27,406 nt of DNA from assembly GCA_947460915.1 (NCBI GenBank), contig CANHKJ010000006.1, forward strand, positions 1 through 27,406, given 5' to 3'. The DNA is from Verrucomicrobiia bacterium. GTDB lineage: Bacteria; Verrucomicrobiota; Verrucomicrobiia; Verrucomicrobiales; Akkermansiaceae. The notes beneath the pieces were generated by a model. It was not told where the DNA came from, did not search any database, and was given only the letters and a program-made list of their open reading frames with translations. Shown here in pieces: positions 23,827-27,406 of this stretch. A program made the position numbers and the translations under genes. Each line of letters begins with the position of its first letter. Positions within the stretch are counted from its first letter, which is position 1.

Positions 23827-23859
23827 AAACCTGCACGCTCACCACGTGCAGGTTTTTTT
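23827..23859 (+). terminator. intrinsic terminator after the pseudopilin gene
   Basis: AAACCTGCACG (23827-23837) pairs perfectly with CGTGCAGGTTT (23845-23855) across a 7-base loop, followed by a T7 run (23853-23859). It makes the pseudopilin a single-gene unit and argues against starting the next protein at the ATG at 23846, which lies inside the stem. Confidence 0.88.
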
Positions 23860-23905
23860 CTTTATACCGAAAGATCGTATCCACCCCGAGCGTAACGATC
23901 CCTGT

Positions 23906-26395
23906 TTGAACACGAACTTTTTCAGCCCGAAAAATCGACGCCCGCTGAGCCATCGGTCGCCGATCTGCTTGACCGTTACCCTAGCTGCGGCCTCCGCCAT
24001 ATCACCTCTCATCGCTGCTGAAAAAATCACCTACGACGATCACGTTTTCCCGATCTTTGAGCAAGCATGCATGAACTGTCACAACCCTGACAAAGCCAAG
24101 GGCGGCCTCGATCTTTCCTCCTTTGGCAATACCATGAAGGGCGGCTCCGGTGGGAAAATTGCCGAACCGGGAGATACCTCATCGTCCCTACTAACAAGCG
24201 TCATGCGCACCGGTGAGCTCAAAATGCCGCCCGAGGGTGACCCTATCAGCCCCGCACAAATCGCCACCCTCAAGGCTTGGATCGAGGGCGGACTTCTCGA
24301 AAACAAAAATTCTGCAGCACGCAAACCGAGCAAGCCACAATTCAACGCCTCCATGAGCAGCGCTCCGGGCGCCAAACCTGAAGGCCCGCCTCCCTTGCCA
24401 TTACATGTTTTGCTGGAGCCCCCCATCGTTGCGAATCGTGGCGCCTCCGTTCATTCGATCGCTGCAGCTCCTTGGGCTCCGATGATCGCCGTAACCTCCC
24501 TGCGCCAAGTCTGCCTCTATCACAGCGAATCCCTCGAACTCATCGGCGTTCTTCCCTTCCCCGAAGGAGAGCCCACCTCGCTCGCCTTCACCCCCGATTC
24601 ACGCTACTTGATCGTCGGCGGAGGCATTGCTGGAAAATCGGGTACAACCGTAACCTTCGATGTCACCACTGGCGCGCGCATCCTCACTGCCGCCAAAGAA
24701 TTTGATAGCGTGCTCTGCGCCGATATTCGACCTGGATTTGATGTCGTCGCAACAGGTTCTTCATCGAAACTAGTCAAGTTATGGAATACTCAGACCACTG
24801 AACTTCAAAAATCGATCAAAAAACACACCGATTGGGTTACCTCGCTCGATATCTCGCCCGATGGCATTCTCCTCGCCACCGGAGATCGCAATGGCGGAGT
24901 GCTGGTCTGGGAAGCTGATACTGGTGGTGAATTTCATGCCCTGCGCGCCCACCAAGCCGCTATCACTCACACCGCATATCGCAATGACAGCAACATCCTT
25001 GGCTCATCGTCCGAGGACGGCACGGTGCGCATGTGGGAAATGAATGGCGGCACCGAAATCAAAAAAATCGACGCCCATGGTGGCGGCGTTGTCGGCTTCG
25101 ACTGGACCCGCGATGGCCACTTTGTCACCGCAGGTCGCGATCTTAAGGCGAAAATTTGGAAACCTGATTTCAACCATCTTCGCGATTTTGTCGCTGTCCC
25201 CGCACTCCCCACCGCCATTGCCGTGGATGCCGAAGGCAAGCGCGCATTTGTCGGCGACATCAACGGCCTTGTCCATGTATTTCAATGCGACAACGGCGCT
25301 CTCATAGCCACCTTACAAAACAACCCGCCCGCCATCGCCACGAGGATTGCACAAATTGATCAGGCTCTCACAGCTCATCCCGAGTCATTAACCGTTGCGC
25401 AAAAAGGCGCAGCAGACGCTGCAGCCAAGCTCGAAGAGCATAAGAATATCCTCACCGCAGCCACCGCAGCCTTGCAACAAATCAAAGATGCCGTCGGCCC
25501 GCTCTTGCAGCAAGAAAACGAGATCAAGGCCAAGCTCGAAGCCAGTCGCCAGGCTCTCGCAGCGAAAAAAACTGAGGCCGAGACCCTGCGTCCCACCCAT
25601 GCTCCCGCGCTCGCGCTCGTCGAGCAATCGCGCACTGCACTCGCCACCGCACAAGGTGCGGGCGACGGAGCCGTCATCGCCACCACACAGGCCGCATTAA
25701 CCGATGCCGAAGGCAAGCTCAACGCCATCACCCAAGGCCTAACCGCGCTTGATGCCGCCGTCGCCGCACTCACGAAAGAAGAGCAAGACCTAAACAATGC
25801 GCTAGCACCCGCTACCAAAGCGGTAGCCGATGCCCAAGCCAAGGTCGCCCCCGCCGAGGCCGATCTCAAGGGTAAGCAAGACTCCCTTGCCGCGCTCGAA
25901 AAAGCACACGCCGATGCCCAAGCTCATTTTCAAGCCAAACAAACAGAGCCAATACGACTGAAACAAGCACGCAATCATTGGACTGCCGCGTCCATCAATA
26001 CCAAGGCCCTCAGCGAAAATGCCGTGGCTACCACTCTGCACCAAGAATTCGAAGATCAAACAGCAACTTTTGCCGATGCCGCCAAACGCATCAACGAGGC
26101 CGCTACCGAGCTCAACGCACAGCGACAAGCCCTTGCCGAACTCGCTCAAAAACTCCACGATGCCCAATCGGCAACCACACCAGATCAAACCATCATCAAA
26201 CTGCTGGAAGTCGACATCAAGGCCAAACAGCAATCTCTCAGCTCCGCAAGCAGCGCTTTGCAAAAAGCCGAAGCCGAGATGATCGAAATGCGCCAGACCA
26301 TTGATCAAAAAACCCCCGAGCGTCATACCAAGCTGACTCTTAGCAGCCAACTCAAGGCCGATTACCTTCGACAACTCGAACAAAAAATCGAATAA
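23906..26395 (+). CDS. exported cytochrome c/WD40/coiled-coil protein (planctomycete type)
   Basis: This protein has about 829 residues. A signal peptide (about 1-38, core ICLTVTLAAASAISPLIAAE) is followed by a planctomycete-type cytochrome c domain (about 40-130) with EQACMNCHNPDKAKGGLDL, heme site CMNCH at 55-59, and Met in LKMPPEG as likely sixth ligand. After a Pro-rich linker come WD40-type beta-propeller repeats (about 180-465, for example HTDWVTSLDISPDGILLATG and HQAAITHTAYRNDSNILGSS). A long Ala/Glu/Lys/Gln-rich coiled coil (about 475-829) completes it. The start is uncertain. The first in-frame ATG at 23846 lies in the preceding terminator, so TTG at 23906, which gives a proper signal peptide, is preferred. 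Usual DUF1549/DUF1553 or DUF1501 partners are not in the window. Confidence 0.85.
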   Translation: MNTNFFSPKNRRPLSHRSPICLTVTLAAASAISPLIAAEKITYDDHVFPIFEQACMNCHNPDKAKGGLDLSSFGNTMKGGSGGKIAEPGDTSSSLLTSVMRTGELKMPPEGDPISPAQIATLKAWIEGGLLENKNSAARKPSKPQFNASMSSAPGAKPEGPPPLPLHVLLEPPIVANRGASVHSIAAAPWAPMIAVTSLRQVCLYHSESLELIGVLPFPEGEPTSLAFTPDSRYLIVGGGIAGKSGTTVTFDVTTGARILTAAKEFDSVLCADIRPGFDVVATGSSSKLVKLWNTQTTELQKSIKKHTDWVTSLDISPDGILLATGDRNGGVLVWEADTGGEFHALRAHQAAITHTAYRNDSNILGSSSEDGTVRMWEMNGGTEIKKIDAHGGGVVGFDWTRDGHFVTAGRDLKAKIWKPDFNHLRDFVAVPALPTAIAVDAEGKRAFVGDINGLVHVFQCDNGALIATLQNNPPAIATRIAQIDQALTAHPESLTVAQKGAADAAAKLEEHKNILTAATAALQQIKDAVGPLLQQENEIKAKLEASRQALAAKKTEAETLRPTHAPALALVEQSRTALATAQGAGDGAVIATTQAALTDAEGKLNAITQGLTALDAAVAALTKEEQDLNNALAPATKAVADAQAKVAPAEADLKGKQDSLAALEKAHADAQAHFQAKQTEPIRLKQARNHWTAASINTKALSENAVATTLHQEFEDQTATFADAAKRINEAATELNAQRQALAELAQKLHDAQSATTPDQTIIKLLEVDIKAKQQSLSSASSALQKAEAEMIEMRQTIDQKTPERHTKLTLSSQLKADYLRQLEQKIE

Positions 26396-26404
26396 TCGCC
26401 ACGC

Positions 26405-27406
26405 GTGTCCCAGCTTCCAGAAATTCAAATCAACCCTGAGATTCACCCAAGGCACGGCCTACACCTACCCGCGCTCGATCTCTGGCTTGATGCCCCACGC
26501 GCCAAATCCTTTTCCTTCATTTCCCACGCCCACTCGGACCACGTCGCCCGCCACCAACGGATCCTCTGTAGCCCCGTCACCGCACATCTCTTGCAACGTC
26601 GCTACCGCATCGCTCGTGATCGACTCACCATTCAGCACTTTCACGAGCCTATCACGTGGAACGATCACTGTATCACCTTACTACCCGCAGGCCACATCCC
26701 TGGCTCGGCCATGCTTCACGTCCGCAGTCTGCGCAGTCAAGCCAGCCTACTCTACACTGGCGACTACAAGCTTCGTCCCTCCCGCGCCGCTGAGCCCGCC
26801 TCGTGGCTCCAAGCCGATACCCTCATCATGGAAAGCACTTTCGGCCTGCCACACTACGTGCTACCACCTGCCGCCGATATTGAAAAATCCATTTTGCGCT
26901 TCATCCATAATGCCATCGCCGATCACGCAACCCCTGTTCTGTTAGGCTATTCCCTAGGCAAAGCCCAAGAAATTGCCGCTATACTCGCCGCCCATCATCT
27001 TCCGTTTGTCTCTAGCAAAACGGTGTGCGAAATGACCCAAGCATGCCGTGAGGCTGGCTGCACACTGCCCGAGCCCCAGTTGTGGGAAGGAAAAATCCCA
27101 CTCGGCACCACATTGATCGCACCGCCTCAAATCCTCAAGCAGCCGGAATTTTTTTCCATCCCCCATCGCCGTAGCTGCATGATGACAGGCTGGGCCCTCA
27201 ATGCCTCGGCCAAATTCCGATATGGCACCGATGATGCGATTCCTCTCTCCGACCACGCCGATTTCCCAGATCTCCTCGAAACTGCCGCCCTCGTGCAACC
27301 AAAAAAAATCATCACCATCCACGGCTCCACCCGCGAGCTCGCCAGCACACTCCGCCAGCGCGGCTACAATGCCTGGAGCCACTTCGGAAATGACCAATTG
27401 GACCTA
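26405..27406 (+). CDS. MBL-fold/beta-CASP nuclease, ligase-associated DNA exonuclease type (3' truncated)
   Basis: The first 334 codons run from GTG at 26405, 9 bases after the previous stop, to the window end without a stop. Metallo-beta-lactamase motifs are SHAHSDHV (residues 40-47, HxHxDH), AGHIPGSAML (motif III His) and YTGDYK (metal-bridging Asp). The C-terminal half has GYSLGKAQEIAAIL, MTGWALNAS and SDHADFPDLL (beta-CASP motifs), then KKIITIHGSTRELASTLRQR. This order matches ligase-associated DNA exonucleases, usually encoded beside an ATP-dependent DNA ligase and a helicase, and also the broader mRNA 3'-end processing nuclease group. Zn-dependent nucleic-acid hydrolysis in the cytoplasm is expected. 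There is no Shine-Dalgarno, so translational coupling is likely. Confidence 0.85.
   Translation, partial: MSQLPEIQINPEIHPRHGLHLPALDLWLDAPRAKSFSFISHAHSDHVARHQRILCSPVTAHLLQRRYRIARDRLTIQHFHEPITWNDHCITLLPAGHIPGSAMLHVRSLRSQASLLYTGDYKLRPSRAAEPASWLQADTLIMESTFGLPHYVLPPAADIEKSILRFIHNAIADHATPVLLGYSLGKAQEIAAILAAHHLPFVSSKTVCEMTQACREAGCTLPEPQLWEGKIPLGTTLIAPPQILKQPEFFSIPHRRSCMMTGWALNASAKFRYGTDDAIPLSDHADFPDLLETAALVQPKKIITIHGSTRELASTLRQRGYNAWSHFGNDQLDL

Noticed and set aside
25802..26455. 217-codon open frame on the minus strand opposite the coiled coil
   Set aside because: It is antisense to a clear coding region with strong codon bias; the Leu/Gly-rich translation is a mirror of the Ala/Gln/Lys-rich coiled coil.
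1..27406. CRISPR arrays, insertion sequences, prophage, tRNA or rRNA genes
   Set aside because: No regularly spaced repeats, transposase or integrase motifs, terminal inverted repeats, cloverleaf sequences or rRNA stretches were found while reading the window.

Overview
The window is about 27.4 kb of densely packed bacterial chromosome, roughly 50% G+C. Its gene content points to the phylum Verrucomicrobiota (Verrucomicrobiales or Akkermansia/Rubritalea-like). The indicators are an ExbB-ExbD-ExbD-large TPR operon, a planctomycete-type cytochrome c domain fused to WD40 repeats and a coiled coil, a lone GFTLVE pseudopilin, a bactofilin, and very little use of Shine-Dalgarno sequences. The placement is inferred from gene content; no rRNA is present.

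Region 1 (1-8871, all minus strand): reading leftward, a proton-motive-force-coupled ExbB, two ExbD proteins, a hairpin plus T-run resembling an attenuating terminator, two exported TPR proteins, KdsD/KpsF arabinose-5-phosphate isomerase, a CLC-F-type fluoride/proton antiporter, a further ExbD paralogue, and the first codons of a gene that leaves the window. One ExbB is thus associated with three ExbDs and two periplasmic TPR proteins, which suggests a cell-envelope energy-transducing machine. Region 2 (9091-11517, plus): glucuronate isomerase UxaC and an exported CAP-domain protein. Region 3 (11527-13446): an NhaR-like LysR regulator divergent from a TerC/Alx-family membrane protein, with a dyad of the LysR-box form T-N11-A between them, followed by a strong bidirectional terminator.

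Region 4 (13525-15882, minus): SH3-domain protein, a conserved protein with a nucleotidyltransferase-like motif, and an exported TlpA-like thioredoxin. Region 5 (15992-17279, plus): a dicarboxylate/amino acid:cation symporter broken by a one-base frameshift in a T4 run. Region 6 (17402-19528, minus): double-ACT GcvR-like protein, a divergent short-LID adenylate kinase-like enzyme, and Fmt. A region of about 550 bases without a confident gene follows.

Region 7 (20082-21737, plus): three tandem paralogous monoheme c-type lipoproteins and a LysE-type exporter. Region 8 (21938-23022, minus): bactofilin and TrmO. Region 9 (23224-end, plus): a pseudopilin with its own promoter and terminator, the cytochrome c/WD40/coiled-coil protein, and a metallo-beta-lactamase/beta-CASP protein of the ligase-associated DNA exonuclease type, cut by the window end.

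The most notable items are the triplicated heme lipoproteins with identical ligand spacing, the CLC-F gene without a visible fluoride riboswitch, the expanded ExbD set, the NhaR-like/TerC divergent pair with a candidate operator, and the frameshifted symporter. No mobile element, CRISPR array, prophage, tRNA or rRNA was recognised.
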